Shown here piece after piece: positions 1-13,012 of a stretch of DNA of 64,000 nucleotides (positions are counted from its first letter, which is position 1; each line of letters begins with the position of its first letter). The translations under genes and the position numbers were made by a program. The notes beneath the pieces are model-generated. The model had not been told where the DNA came from, made no database searches, and saw only the letters and a program-made list of their open reading frames with translations. Origin of the DNA: Cricetomys ansorgei (lineage: Eukaryota; Chordata; Mammalia; Rodentia; Nesomyidae); the NCBI GenBank assembly GCA_026225945.1, contig JAMJFZ010001797.1, positions 1,607,501 to 1,671,500 on the forward strand, read 5' to 3'.

Positions 1-188
1 GACATGTGGGAAGGAGACCTTCCTAAGGTTGTGACCCTTTAATAGGGTTCTTCATGTTGTGGTGACCCCCAGCCATAAAATTATTTTTGTTGCTACCTCA
101 TCACTGTAATTTTGCTACTGTCACAGATCATAATGATCTGATTTGCAGATGATCTAAGGCGACCCCTGTGGAAGGCTGAGAGCCTCTG
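1..188 (+). mobile_element. URR1 hAT transposon, cut by window edge
   Basis: The sequence shows the family signature of a CCCTTTAATAGGGTTC block, a TTGTTGCTAC block and a terminal GAGAGCCTCTGG resembling the inverted repeat end. The 5' end is outside the window. Confidence 0.75.
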
Positions 189-1309
189 GTTAAAGCAGTA
201 CACGAGGGCTATCTCTGATGGCGGAATCTTCACTGTTAACTTGACTGGATTTACAATCCCATCAGAGACATCTGCTCTGTGTGTCTTGGCGTTTACAGAG
301 CGCTTTCACTGAGGAGAGAGACACACACTGAATCTGAGTGGTATCATCGCTGGTGGCTCTGCCTATACTGAATAGAAAGGGAGGAAGGAAGGATGTTAGC
401 TGAGCTTGAGCCTTTATCTGCCTCTGCATCCAGAGGATGCAATGTGACCAGCTGCCCCCCCCATTCTCTCCACCTTGCTTTCCCCACCACAGTGAATTAC
501 AATCCTTAAACTGTGAGCCTAATAAACCCATCCTTAAGTTGCTTTTGTCACATCAAGAAAAGCATCTGATTCCTTACTGGTGATGCAGCTTATAACTTCT
601 GGGCCCTCTTGCCAAGCTCCCTGCATAAGCAACTGCAGTGTGATCACTGCCTATAAAGAGGAGCCTGCATGGATTCCTGCAGTAGAACAGTTGAACTTAT
701 TCTCAGATATTGTAAAGCTACATACGTTATCTGTACAGTTAAATGAACTTTAAAACATTAGCTATGAGCTGCTGGATGAAAGGTCACCTTGGAACCAGCT
801 TCTTGGGTGTGGATAAATTGCAGCCTTCTGGAATGCAGCAAGAATGTTTGTTTGAGGAACCAGTAATTGTCTAAGCAATTGATACTCTGATTATCATTCC
901 CTCTTGTTTATGCTATTGCTAATGAAAAGGACTTCTGTGGTTCCTGCCCAGTGACCAATATAGAGATACGGGAACACTCAAGTCTCTCAGTTTTGATTTT
1001 CATTTAGTGGCAGCAAGGTCAACTGCCTGGGTGTTGGGGGAAGTAGATTATAGGATTCTGTTCATTAATGCAAAATAGGCTTTTGTATCTGTGAGTGGTT
1101 CCTTTTCTCAATAAAATAACCTGGAGATCATAGGCTCAGGGTTCCATACAGGCGGCTTAGGCCATGAGAGGCTGGACCCTCTGCCTGGGGGTCTCAGGTC
1201 TGATCTCAGAAAGTGTCTTCTTGTTCCAGCATGAACTGTCTTATTGATCCAGCATGAGATTAATACTTTTATCTACGGGTTCCAATTAAAACTGTGCTTG
1301 TTTCAACAG
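189..1309. other. Tex26 intron, no recognised feature
   Basis: This is AT-moderate unique-looking sequence. I see no exon signal in frame with the exon at 1310, and no clear repeat. Confidence 0.5.
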
Positions 1310-1460
1310 GAAATCTTTCAGCAGTCAGGCACTTCAGGCACTGAAGAAAAACCAACGAACCTCCCTTGGATAGTCCCTCCTTCCATGGAAAAAGTCAAAG
1401 AGGCAATAGCAAATCAGTTTGTTTCGCGTACCAAGAGGGACTTTGTGGACTTGACTCAAG
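1310..1460 (+). CDS. Tex26: Tex26 internal exon (first one in window)
   Basis: The exon follows a pyrimidine-rich acceptor ending in CAG at 1309 and stops at a consensus donor (GTGAGC at 1461). It is 151 nt, starts in phase 0 and leaves one base (G) for the next exon. It encodes about 50 residues running from EIFQQSG through LPWIVPPSMEKVKEA to KRDFVDLTQ. I recognise this and the following exons as TEX26, a testis-expressed protein of about 290 residues in human with no characterised catalytic domain. The window therefore begins inside the gene; roughly the first 90-100 residues are encoded to the left. The in-frame sequence just before 1310 is intron that happens to be open. Identity is from memory of the family, not an alignment. 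Confidence 0.88.
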
Positions 1461-1629
1461 GTGAGCACGAGGTTCCTCCTCTCCCTGGGCGTGCGCCTGG
1501 GTGTGGCCGAAGCTGCAGTAAGTGACACAGAGAGGGTCTTTCTCTTACAGGAACTCTGTAGCTAGTGTGGGACAAGACCAACAGAACCCGTCAATTATAG
1601 AGGTGGGTGCTGTAAGAAGCGTAGGTGGC

Positions 1630-1890
1630 AAGGGCACTGCTCAGCGGTAGGTCTTTGAGCTAGAAAGTGTGGGTCCTGAGCTTGATCCTAGCACTGCAAA
1701 GCAAACAAGCAAACAAGTGTATATTGCCACGAACATCTATCCCAATGGAGAGTGGAGGCCAGAAAAGACTTCCCTTAGCCAGGAGTGGAGGTGCATGCCC
1801 GTAACCACATCTTAAGAGGCTAAGGCAAGAGCACTCAGAATTCAAGGTTAATCTGGCATGTATAGCAAGACCCTGTCTCAAAACACAAAA
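1630..1890 (+). repeat. B4-type composite SINE (ID-like plus B1-like)
   Basis: An ID-like left part (CTCAGCGGTAGGTCTTTGAG) is followed by a B1-like right part ending in GACCCTGTCTCAAAACAC and an A-rich tail. The tail runs into the GA-rich satellite. Confidence 0.7.
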
Positions 1891-1914
1891 CAAACAAAGA
1901 AAAGAGGAGGGAAA

Positions 1915-1990
1915 TGGGAGAGGAGAGGAGAGGGGAGGGGAGGGGAGGGGAGGGGAGGGGAGGGGAGGGGAAAGGAAAGAAGAGAAGAGA
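1915..1990. repeat. (GGGGA)n simple repeat
   Basis: Near-perfect GGGGA pentamers run from about 1931 to 1970, flanked by GA-rich degenerate units. The + strand has many G4 runs spaced by single A, a strong G-quadruplex pattern. Confidence 0.95.
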
Positions 1991-2195
1991 AAAAAAGAAA
2001 AACCGACCCCCCTTCCCAGTTCCGGTGAGGAATCAGCCAGGCAGAGCTCATCTGGAGATGGACCTCTCTGGCTGGCAGCTGATTTAGAGGAGCGATCTGA
2101 CTGATTGTGCTTGGAAGAGGCGCCATCTACCCGTGTTTGGAGAACCAGAGCGCAGGACGGCTGGGATTCTGAGCACGGGCCGGGAGGAGAGGGTC

Positions 2196-2459
2196 GAGGT
2201 CTTCCAGGCGGGGGTGCAGACTTTCAGCAGCAGAGGGCTGAGGTCTTCCAGGCGGGGGTGCAGACTTTCAGCAGCAGAGGGCTGAGGTCTTCCAGGCGGG
2301 GGTGCAGACTTTCAGCAGCAGAGGACTGAGGTCTGTCAGGCTGGGTTGCAGACTTTCAGCAGCAGAGGACTGAGGTCTGTCAGGCTGGGTTGCAGACTTT
2401 CAGCAGCAGAGGGCTGAAGTCTGTCAGGCTGGGGTGCAGACTTTCAGCAACCTCCCTCT
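2196..2459 (+). repeat. Minisatellite, 44-bp unit, 6 copies
   Basis: Units begin at 2196, 2240, 2284, 2328, 2372 and 2416, exactly 44 bases apart. The first three are nearly identical (GAGGTCTTCCAGGCGGGGGT start) and the last three carry a TCTGTCAGGCTGGG variant. 44 is not a multiple of three, so it is not a coding repeat. Confidence 0.95.
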
Positions 2460-2653
2460 TTTCCCTATCCAGCACTGCTTTCATCTCCTTCCGAGTCTTC
2501 AGCGGGCCGCTCCTCTGATTCAGCTTTGCAGAGGATAAAGTTCAGAAATGTCTTGGACTGGACGGGTTGAGTCGCTCTTTCAGTCCATCTTTGTGATGTT
2601 TTTATCTATGAATTCATTACAATAAAGTGATTTTTGTATTGATTCTTTTTCTT

Positions 2654-2792
2654 TTTTTTAAAAATTTTTTGAGACAGGATTTCTCTGTGTAGCCCTGGAC
2701 TGGCCTCAAACTCATAGAGATCTGCCTGCCTCTGCCTCTGCCTCTGCCTCCCAAATGCTGGGTTTAAAGGAGTGCGCCACCACCGCCTGGCC
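2654..2792 (-). repeat. B1 SINE with target duplication
   Basis: An antisense B1 (GAGACAGGATTTCTCTGTGT ... CCACCGCCTGG) has its T-tract on the left. The 14-base direct repeat TGATTCTTTTTCTT flanks it at 2640-2653 and 2793-2806. It contains a small (CTCTGC)n expansion. Confidence 0.92.
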
Positions 2793-3529
2793 TGATTCTT
2801 TTTCTTAAGAAAGGAATGCCCAAGTGTGTTTTCTGATGCAGTGGAATACTGCTGTCTGGGCCCTGTTGACCAGTCCACACAGCTCATGTTGAAGGCTTGG
2901 TTGAAGCAGGCGGCACTGTTTTGAGAGGTAATTGGAACTTATGCGGTAGGGGCCTCGCTGGAGGAAGTAGCTGATGCGGATGGGCCTTCGAAGGGCGGAT
3001 CGTGTCCAGACCCTCCTCTGTCTCTGTTTCCTAGCAGCTGTGGGGTGAGAATCTTGGCCCCAACATTCCCTCTCTGTCACAATGCTCTGCCTTATCGAGG
3101 CCCAGGGACAATGGAGGCAGCTGACCATAAACAAAACCATAACTTGAACTGTTTCTCCTGCAAGTTGTCAGGCATTGGGCCACAGTTATAACCCACGATG
3201 AGTAATTTATTAACAATAGTTCATCTCGCTATGCTGAAGGTTAGTAGGTCTCAGGTACAGGAGCTACATCTGCTGAGGGCTGTGGCGTCCCTGGCGGCTG
3301 GAGAGGAGACGGTGGATCCCTGAAGCTGGTGTCATGGGCAGTTGTGGGTCACCTGACATGGGTGCTTGGAATCAGCCATCTTGGGTCCTCTGCAAGAACA
3401 GTAAGAACTCTTAACAGCTGAGCCGTCTTCCAAGCTTCTGACCACGGCTTCTTATCTTCTGCTGTTTCTTGCTTTAATCTTTCATATGTAGTGTAAGACC
3501 CCTCTCCAGAGGCCTCTGTTCACTCATGG

Positions 3530-3543
3530 CCAGCAGAGGGCGT
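3530..3543 (+). promoter_or_regulatory. CTCF-type motif
   Basis: CCAGCAGAGGGCGT agrees with the CTCF core CCASYAGRKGGCRS except at the last base. It is not inside a SINE that I can recognise. It lies in a Tex26 intron. Confidence 0.4.
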
Positions 3544-4172
3544 GGTAGCCAGGCGCTTGGGAAATAATGAATGTATGAAAAACACCATCTTGAATCTTAG
3601 ATGGGTCTGAGATCAAAAGGTAACGTTACCTGCAGGTAAACATCGGGGCCATAGAAAACCGTTCGGATTTCAGTATGTTTTTCTAAAGCTGTGGGTTTCT
3701 AGACTGTTCCTTGTCGGCCACCACCGTTTCCCTACAAGCAGGTAAACACCGTCAGGGCTCCTTCCTGAGTCTCATAGCTCCGTCCAGCCCTCACCTTCCT
3801 CACAGGCCCGTCTCGGTTCCCAATGCCAGTGTGTCTCCTCGTGTGAGCTCTTCTCCAGCTCTCTTCCTTGGCGTGTCAAGGTGGGTTTACTTACTGTGAG
3901 TCAGCTCTGGCTCGAAACCCTTTGAGGACTCCTGTCACCCTCAGGACGAAAGCCAAATGCCTCCATCGGTGCGGTTTGTGTCACACGAGCCCTGTGCCCT
4001 TGACTCCATTGTTCTCCTGAGTGGCCCCCACACTCACTGAGCGATTGCTGACTGTCCCACAGATTCAGCAGGCCCTGCTGCCTCCTGCTGACTGCACACA
4101 CCACTTTCTCTGCAGTGTTTCACTCTTGATCATCCATTGGCTTCCTTTCTGTCCTGGAAGCCCCTCCGTGAT

Positions 4173-4193
4173 TGTGTGTGTGTGTGTGTGTGT
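4173..4193. repeat. (TG)n microsatellite
   Basis: Ten TG units are uninterrupted. Confidence 0.95.
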
Positions 4194-4483
4194 CCATCCA
4201 TAAACAAGAGTTACAGGATCTACCACATGTTACTGTATTGCGTGCTCGTTTTAATACTTGAAGCATTAGAGATCATGCCTTGGCTTTGAGTGCTCATTGA
4301 CGAGTTCAAGCAAATAAAAGCATCTGTCTGCACATTCTGGCTTGGAGAACCTGGCTTTGACAAATTAGAACAGGGAGCGAAGACAGGAAAACCCCCTCGC
4401 CAGAGTCCGTCCGCGCGCTCGTGGTGCTAATGATTCTGAATGGTCATCTATATTCACTTTCAGATTGAGCCTTAGTTGATTTT

Positions 4484-4565
4484 GCTTTTGAGACAAGGTC
4501 TCACTCTGCACCCTGGCTAGCTAGCCTGTAGAGTTCACTGTGTAGACCAGGCTGACCTAACACCT
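4484..4565 (-). repeat. Old B1-type SINE fragment
   Basis: The sequence contains TTTTGAGACAAGGTCTCAC and TGTAGACCAGGCTGACCTAA, diverged antisense B1 motifs. It is truncated before the right end. Confidence 0.6.
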
Positions 4566-5019
4566 GGAGAAGAAACATTTTTTTTTTTCATCATGGTTCC
4601 GTTGGGTCTCTGTAGTGAGACGTTTTGGGGTTTTGTGATTTTGGTCTCTCTAAAAACACAGAATGGTTTTTGGAATATGATTTGTGCCCATCCTAGGGCA
4701 CAAGAGAGTGGGTGAGTTTATTTTAGAGTGAGTTTTGTTCAGACTATTGGTTATTGGTGGTTATAATTTGTTTGCGTGCTGCAATGAAAAGACATAATTT
4801 GGCCATGTGCAGCTTGTCCTTGTGACAAGCAGTTTAGATTTCTGGGAACTTTTCTCAGAGTGTTCTATCAGTTGAGGCCCAGAGAGCCAAGGAGGGAATT
4901 AGGTTCGGGGATTTTGCTTTGAGACGTTAGTCCAGCTCACTATCAGCGCCTGCTCTCCCAGATTCGGGCAACAAGGGCGGTGGATATTTCTTCCTTTCTT
5001 CCTATCTTTCTTTTTCCTT

Positions 5020-5118
5020 TTCTGAGCTAGAGGGTAGAAAAACCACGGTAGCAACCTGCTAAAGAGCTCAAACCTGGGACCTTTAGCCTGTAAAACATAT
5101 GTGATCACCACTGCACCA
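5020..5118 (-). repeat. B4/ID-type SINE fragment
   Basis: GAGCTCAAACCTGGGACCTT and the ATCACCACTGCACCA end are antisense ID/B4-like motifs in diverged form. Confidence 0.45.
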
Positions 5119-5704
5119 TAGAACCCAAAGTGTGGAAGGCTCCGAGAATTAGTGTGTTATCTTAATGAGGGCCAGCATCTTACAGGGGGCGGGGCAGGGG
5201 TTAGCATGACTGACTGGAAATAGGGTCACACTTACCAGTGAAAAAGATTACCACACTTTAAAGGGAGTGAGAGTTTCAGGCTTGGCGAGGTTGCCTTGTA
5301 CCCACAACCCTCCCATCTTGGAAAGACCTGAAGGAGCCCAGTAGCATGGAACCAGACAATACACACACATGGCCGAGAAAAACTGAGCCCACGCTGTGAA
5401 GGATTTTAGTGGAAATATTTTGAAAAGATAATGTTAGACAGTGGTACCCCCAAACCCCCAACCAGTAGGGGACAAACTTTGACCAGTTCTTTTCCCAGTA
5501 GTGGGATGATGGCTGCCACTCCATCTAGGGGTGCTGAGTTCAGCAAATAAAAACAATAGGCTGGCCAGTTAAACTTGAATTGTGATCTAAGGCAGATAGT
5601 GAATACTTACACCTAGTCACACTGAAACAAAGTGTTCTTCGTTGTTTACATTCAGATTTAATTGAGAATTCTGTTTCATATGGCAACTCTGGCCATACCC
5701 CAAA

Positions 5705-5862
5705 CCTTCCTCGTACCGCGACCCTTTAATGCAGTTCCTCGTGTTGTGGTGACCCCCAGCCGTGCAATTATTTTTGCTGCTACTTCATAACTGTAATGTT
5801 GCTGCTGTTGCGAATCATAATGGAAATACCCGATACGCAGATGGTCTAGAAAGACCCACCAG
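5705..5862 (+). mobile_element. URR1 hAT transposon fragment
   Basis: The sequence shares the central URR1 blocks (GACCCTTTAATGCAGTTCC, TGCTGCTACTTCATAACTG, GATACGCAGATGGTCTAG). Neither terminal inverted repeat is intact, so this copy is truncated at both ends. Confidence 0.75.
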
Positions 5863-6130
5863 GGTCACTGCTTGCTTCTGCAGCCAGTAGCATGCTCCTA
5901 AGGACCCTTCACAGACATGAGTATTTAGTCATTCAAAAACTACCACAGTCCGTTGGGCATCTACTCACACGTCTGAGTGTAGAAAATGGTTCACCATTTG
6001 AAGCACTCACAGAGTACACTGCCTATACCTCTAAACACGGGAAGAGTCCGTTTTAACGGCGTGCGTCGGAAACTGCCGGCCAAAGAAAGATGCAATGGCA
6101 GGCTACTCAGAAACCGCTCGCAAGGGGTAA

Positions 6131-6337
<207 letters not shown>

Positions 6338-6538
6338 TGAGACTTTAGGGACCACAACCGCATAGTGACCTACTGGGGCTCTCGGCCTGACACATAGAAG
6401 CTAACACTGCGGCGCTGATTTTATTGTTAACAGAACCGACAAGGAGGGGGCAGGGGTCTGCCTTTAATATTGTCCATTAGCAAAGAGACTGAAGTGTGGG
6501 CAGGAGAGAAGTGGCGCTGGTTGTTGTGCCTGATATAT

Positions 6539-6544
<6 letters not shown>

Positions 6545-6574
<30 letters not shown>
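6545..6574. repeat. (TG)n microsatellite
   Basis: About 15 uninterrupted TG units adjoin the antisense B2 that follows and probably grew from its tail. Confidence 0.95.
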
Positions 6575-6575
<1 letters not shown>

Positions 6576-6577
<2 letters not shown>

Positions 6578-6741
6578 GGGGTGTTTTACCTGCACATGTG
6601 TCTGCGGAGCCCAGAAGAGGGCATCAGGTCCCCTGGGACTGTAGTTACAGATGCTCGTGATGGGTAGGTCCCCGGAACTGAACCCTAGTTCTCTGCAAGA
6701 GCAGCCAGTACTCTTCATCTCTGAGCCGTCTCTCCAGCCCC
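6576..6741 (-). repeat. B2 SINE
   Basis: An antisense B2 shows GCCCAGAAGAGGGCATCAGG, GAACTGAACCCTAGTTCTCT and the TCTGAGCCGTCTCTCCAGCC end. Confidence 0.9.
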
Positions 6742-7133
6742 CGTACCCGAGACTTTTGGTCTGCTCTGGCATCCAGTGTGCGGATCTAGCTGTAACTTGT
6801 ACATACACTGTGACTGGAAGTTTCCCACGTCTCCCTTATTCTGCCCAGCCTCCCTACCCTGGGCCTGAGTGTCTGAGTACCAGTTCTCTATCTTCAGCCC
6901 CTCCTTTGGCTCGCACTGAAGCCTGAGCCCTGAACAAGTTTGCACAACTTCAGAAGCAGCAGCTGTGGCCATGGCTTGATGTCACCAGCAACTTGCTCCA
7001 GAACTAACTGGCGCAGAAGGCCCTGGCAGCCAGTTTTCATAATGTCCGCGCAGAATGTTTATAATGCTGTAGCTCCCAACCTAAGGGCCAGGGGATAGCG
7101 ACTCTCCAAGAGCTGCCTGCTTATGCCTTAAGG

Positions 7134-7361
7134 CAGTGATTCTCAGCCTATGGGTCAGGATCCCTTTGGGGGTCAAATGACTCTTTCAGAGGGGTCGCCT
7201 AAGACCATTATTCTGCATGTCAGATTTTTATGTTACAATCTATAACAGTAGCAAAGTTACAGTTATGAAGTAGCAACAGAAGTAATTTCATGGTTGGGGG
7301 TCAGCACGCATGAGGAACTGTATTAAAGGATCTCAGCATTAGGGAGGATTGAGAACCACCG
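7134..7361 (-). mobile_element. Full-length URR1 hAT transposon with target duplication
   Basis: The element runs from CAGTGATTCTCAGCC to the matching inverted end GAGAACCACCG. It is flanked on both sides by the exact 8-base duplication CCTTAAGG (7126-7133 and 7362-7369), the target-site length of hAT elements. It has no coding capacity and sits in a Tex26 intron. Confidence 0.92.
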
Positions 7362-7625
7362 CCTTAAGGTGAACCACTCTGCCTGGGTGGGACAGTGGTC
7401 GCAGTTAGGAGGTGAGCTAAAATGACAGAGACTGCTTGGGAATCACATTAGACTTCTCAGCCACCAGCCTCTTCTTATGGCTCACCTCGTACGCATTTTC
7501 AAGTGTAGCTCGCACCCCGAGTGTTCTTTCAGGATCCCCGATTCCTATCACTTTCGATAGGAATGTTTTTAAAAGTTCCATCACCGGGGCAACCTCCAAG
7601 TCACTTATTAAGAAAATAGCTTCGT

Positions 7626-7700
7626 GGGCTGGTGGGATGGCTCGGCGGGTAAAGGTGCTTGCAGCCAAGCCTGAGGACCTGAGTTCAATACCGTAGACCC
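7626..7700 (+). repeat. B2 SINE head only
   Basis: GGGCTGGTGGGATGGCTCGG followed by GGACCTGAGTTCAATACC is the tRNA-derived head of B2. The body is missing. Confidence 0.75.
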
Positions 7701-9038
<1,338 letters not shown>

Positions 9039-9428
9039 TGATCCTTTGAAAACTCACTTTTCTAAAAGGACCACAGAGATCCTTTCCCTGTTTGTTGACA
9101 TGGTTCTATGTTTTATGCGCCTGCTCGCTGGTGGCTGAGCTGTGCGCTGGGGTGACTTCCTTTCCTCTAGCTGGCTTCTTACTGTCTCATAGTTTTATCA
9201 TATTTTGTTTCCTCTTTATTTACACACAAGAATCCCCATATTTCACATCCTCAAAGAGCAAGTGCCATCCCAGGACAGGGTGCAGTTATTCACACAACAG
9301 GCTTACCAGGAGCAGCTCTGGGATGTGGGTCACCTGAGAGTGAAAAATGCCAACAAGGGGAGAAAGGAGCCTGAGGACTGGAAGCAGTCCTTCCCAGCGC
9401 TACCTGTCAGCAGCCTCTGGGAGTGAGC

Positions 9429-10522
9429 ATGTGCATGCACGCGCATGTGAGTGTGTGTGTGTGCGCATGTGTGTGTGTGCATGTGTGTGTGTATGTGTGT
9501 GCATGTGTGTATATGTATATGTGTGTGTGCGCCTGTGTGTGCACATGTGTGTGTGCCTGTGTGTGCATATGTGTGTATGCTTGTGTGTGTATGTGTGTAT
9601 GTGTGTGCACATGTGTGTGTGCATGTGTGTGTATATGTGTGTGTATGTGTGTGCACGTGTGTGTGTGCCTGTGTGTGTATGTGTGTATGTGTGTGCACAT
9701 GTGTGTGTGTGCATGTGTGTGTGAGTATGTGTGTGTATATGTGTGTGTATGTGTGGTGCCTGTGTGTGTGCATGTGTGTGTGCATGTGTATGTGTGTGTG
9801 TGTGTGCCTGTGTGTGTGCATGTGTGTGTATGTGCATGTGTGTGTGTGCATGTGGGTGTGTGCCTGTGTGTGCACGTGTGTGTGCTTGTGTGTATGTATG
9901 TGTGTGCACATGTGTGTGTGTGCGTGTGTGTGTATGTGTGTGTATGTGTGGTGCCTGTGTGTGTGCATGTGTGTGTGCATGTGTATGTGTGTGTGTGCAT
10001 GTGTGTGTGTATGTGCATGTGTGTGTATGTGCATGTGTGTGTGTGTATGTGCATGTGTGTGTGTATGTGTGTGTATATGTGTGTGTATGTGTGGTGCCTG
10101 TGTGTGCACATGTGTGTGTGCTGTGTGTGTGTGTATGTGTGTGTATGTGTGGTGCTTGTGTGCGTGCGTGTATATGTGTGTGTGTGTGCATGTGGGTGTG
10201 TGCGTGCCTCTGTGTGTGCATGTGTGTGTGTGCATGTGTGTGTGCGTGCCTGTGTGTGTATATGTGTATGTGTGTGTGTATGTGTGTGTATGTGTGTGTA
10301 TGTGCATGTGTGTGTGTATGTGTGTATGTTTGTGTGTGTGCCTGTGTGTGCACGTGTGTGTGTGTGTGCTTGTGTGTGTATATGTGTGTGTGCATGTGTG
10401 TGTATATGTGTGTGTGTATGTGTGTGTATATGTGTGTGTGTGGTGCCTGTGTGTGTGCGTGTGCATGTGTGTGTGTCCATGCCTCTGTGTGTGCATGTGT
10501 GTGTGTGCATGTGTGTGTGTGC
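9429..10522. repeat. Kilobase imperfect TG/TGCA tract
   Basis: About 1.1 kb is almost pure alternating purine-pyrimidine on the + strand, mainly TG with CA, TA and occasional GC steps, and spaced GTGGTGCC interruptions at 9754, 9949, 10092 and 10441. It lies in the Tex26 intron before the last exon. Hundreds of codons stay open in several frames on both strands only because the sequence lacks stop trinucleotides. Such sequence readily adopts Z-DNA. Confidence 0.97.
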
Positions 10523-11084
10523 ACACCCAACCCAGCGTAGCTGTGAATATCCATACAAGGTGAATGTCTGTGCCGCAGATGTGCTGTGCACATTAGAAAA
10601 CACAGCATCAAGGAGGAAGCAAAAGAAACGTAGGAAGAGGTCTAATTATTTCACTATAGACACCTCCTGCACCGACGTCCTGCACAAGGCCGGCGACGTG
10701 GGGCCACCACCCATTTTCTGTGATCAGGCTTACTCTGCAAATGAACCCCGGTTGCTCAGCCACACACTTCAACTGCACTCCTCCACCTTACCCTCCTCTG
10801 TGTCTTCCCCATCTCTAATCACCTTTCCCATCTGTCCCAACCTTCACCTTCGACCCCCAAGGTCTCCTGTTCCAGGCCAGCCTCAAGTCCTGCCAGGTGT
10901 GTTGTGGAGGCCAAAGGAGGCTGTCGACATTGGGTGTCTTTCCTCTATCACTTTCCAGCTTGTTCCTCCTCTCTTTGGAATCAGAAACTCACTGGTTGGT
11001 TGGGTTGGCTGACCAGCAAGCGCTTTGGGAGCCATTTATCTTCGCTCTCCAGTACTGGGATTTTGAAACTCTGTCTGGCTTTTT

Positions 11085-11166
11085 AATGTGGGCATGGGGA
11101 TTCGAACTCAGGTCCTTGTGCTTGCAAAGTGAGTGGTTTTACTCATTGAGTCATTGCTCTAGCTCT
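11085..11166 (-). repeat. B4/B2-type SINE fragment
   Basis: GGGGATTCGAACTCAGGTCC and TGAGTCATTGCTCTAGCTC are antisense tRNA-derived SINE head motifs. The rest is not recognisable. Confidence 0.6.
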
Positions 11167-13012
11167 TCAAATGCTTTTAAGGATGGAAAATACCCCCTCT
11201 ACACAGGCACACTTGCACGTACGTATGCACACACATACACACACGAAGAACAAGTGCCTGGTTGTTGGGCTTCAGGGAAATAGGCTAAGCAGCTGCTTTG
11301 CCTCCTCTGGAAGCAGAAGGATATTCTCTCCTGGGATCCTCATTCCTCTCAGCAGATGCCTCTGCAGGCTGTCTCTTCACGAGGAATGAGAGCCTCCTGG
11401 AGGCCAGCTGCTCACAAGTCCCCGAAGACACAGAAGAAGTCCAGCAGCAAAGCCAGGCTGCCTGCCCTGCTCTCTTCACCAGCTTTGGTGCAAAACGTAT
11501 AAAACCACCCTCTGCATTTACAAAGAGCTCACTTTACCTCTAGGAACCATATCGCTTGGATCCACAGAAGGAGTATTCTGCTTTCTGAAGGTGCTTCCAT
11601 CTGCCCGGGGACCAGGGACAGGCTGTACCAGATGAAGCCATCACACCAGCCAGACATCCGGTTTCCCACTCTCTGAGGCTTGGCCTTGCTCCCTAAGAGT
11701 GAGCCGGAGACTCCTCTGCTGAGTGCCGCTAACTCTCCCCAGGAAAGATGAACTTTTGAGACATTGTGATGTGTCCATCCAGTCAGGACTCCCTTTCTCA
11801 GATCTCCCCGTAAGCCAACCAAGCACCTTTGGGATGAGTTAGGCTTTTGTTTTTCGTCTTGCTTCCCCAGGGCAATGCTGGGGGTAGGTACCAGAAGTAC
11901 ATGGGGCAGAGCATCCCTGTATCACGATGGCTTGGGCTGCTGGAGAAACCACTCTGTCCCAACTCTGTTTTAGCATCCTGACCCATCAGTGCAGCTGTTA
12001 GGGAGCCACCAGCAAGTAAGAGGTGCCCTTAAAGTCTGTAGGCAGCAAATCCTCCTCTAGCGTCAGGGACCGCAGGAAGGCCTGTCAGCTGTGATCCTCA
12101 CTTGCACAGCGGGGCTCAGCCGCTTTCAGAATGAAGAGACCCGAGATGCTTCAGGCTCGGTTATTATCAGCTCAGCGGAAGTCACGTGACTGGATAGGAG
12201 ACCCAGAGCCGTGACGTTGTGATGTAAAAGATGGAGGGGAGTAGAAAGAGAAGTGTTGGGGGGAGGATTAGTTCCCCACCCGCAAGTAACACTCCAAGTC
12301 AGGGTGGAAAGCTGGCAGGCTGAGAAGGGTAGGGGGGAGAACAGAGCTGCGGGAGGAAGAAGAGGGAGGCGCTGAAGGCCTCCATGTCTGCGAGCGCTCT
12401 GTTACAGACATCCCTACTGTGACATCCGAAACCCTCTGAGCACCCACGGGACCACAAGTGACAAATTCCAGACTTCACTTCACGCCAAGCGTCCCAGTCA
12501 GAGCGCAGAGGTGCGGACGAGGTTGTAAGCAGTTATCCCAGGCTTGTGTATACAAGGCATATCCGGAGCAGAAGGGAATTTCGCGTTCAGACTCGGACCC
12601 AGTCTCCAAGAGCCGTCACCACGTATACGCCCAGGTTCCCAAATCCAAGGACGTCTGAAATCTGAAGCGTTTTGAGTTTTGAGCATTTAGGAATAAGGAT
12701 GCCCCAACTCATGTCAAGTTTGTCATGAACTCAAGAAGCATGGACTGCATTCTTTAGTGGAGAGTCTATGTGGGGAATTATTTTATTCCCTGAGTTTGAT
12801 TCAGACAACTTTGAAGTTCCTGCATATGTTATCTGCTGGTAAAACTGTGTCATCTACCCACTCTCTTCCCACTTGAGTGATAAAATTATCAGAAATCTGG
12901 TTTTCTGCGTATCTTTTTAAAGCTATGACTCTCTCCCTATTTTTTCCACCAACATAAAATTCACATGGCATTTCTCCCAAGTCTGTAATTCTGGATTCAG
13001 AATGCATGGATT

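Larger units (their letters stand above)
2807..5704. other. Tex26 intron, mostly unrecognised
   Basis: Apart from the CTCF-type motif, TG run and SINE fragments listed separately, I see no coding or repeat signature. Confidence 0.5.

Noticed and set aside
9330..11012. Very long open frames (400-530 codons) on both strands
   Set aside because: They are Val/Cys or His/Thr low-complexity translations of the TG tract, present in several frames at once, with no splice or start context.
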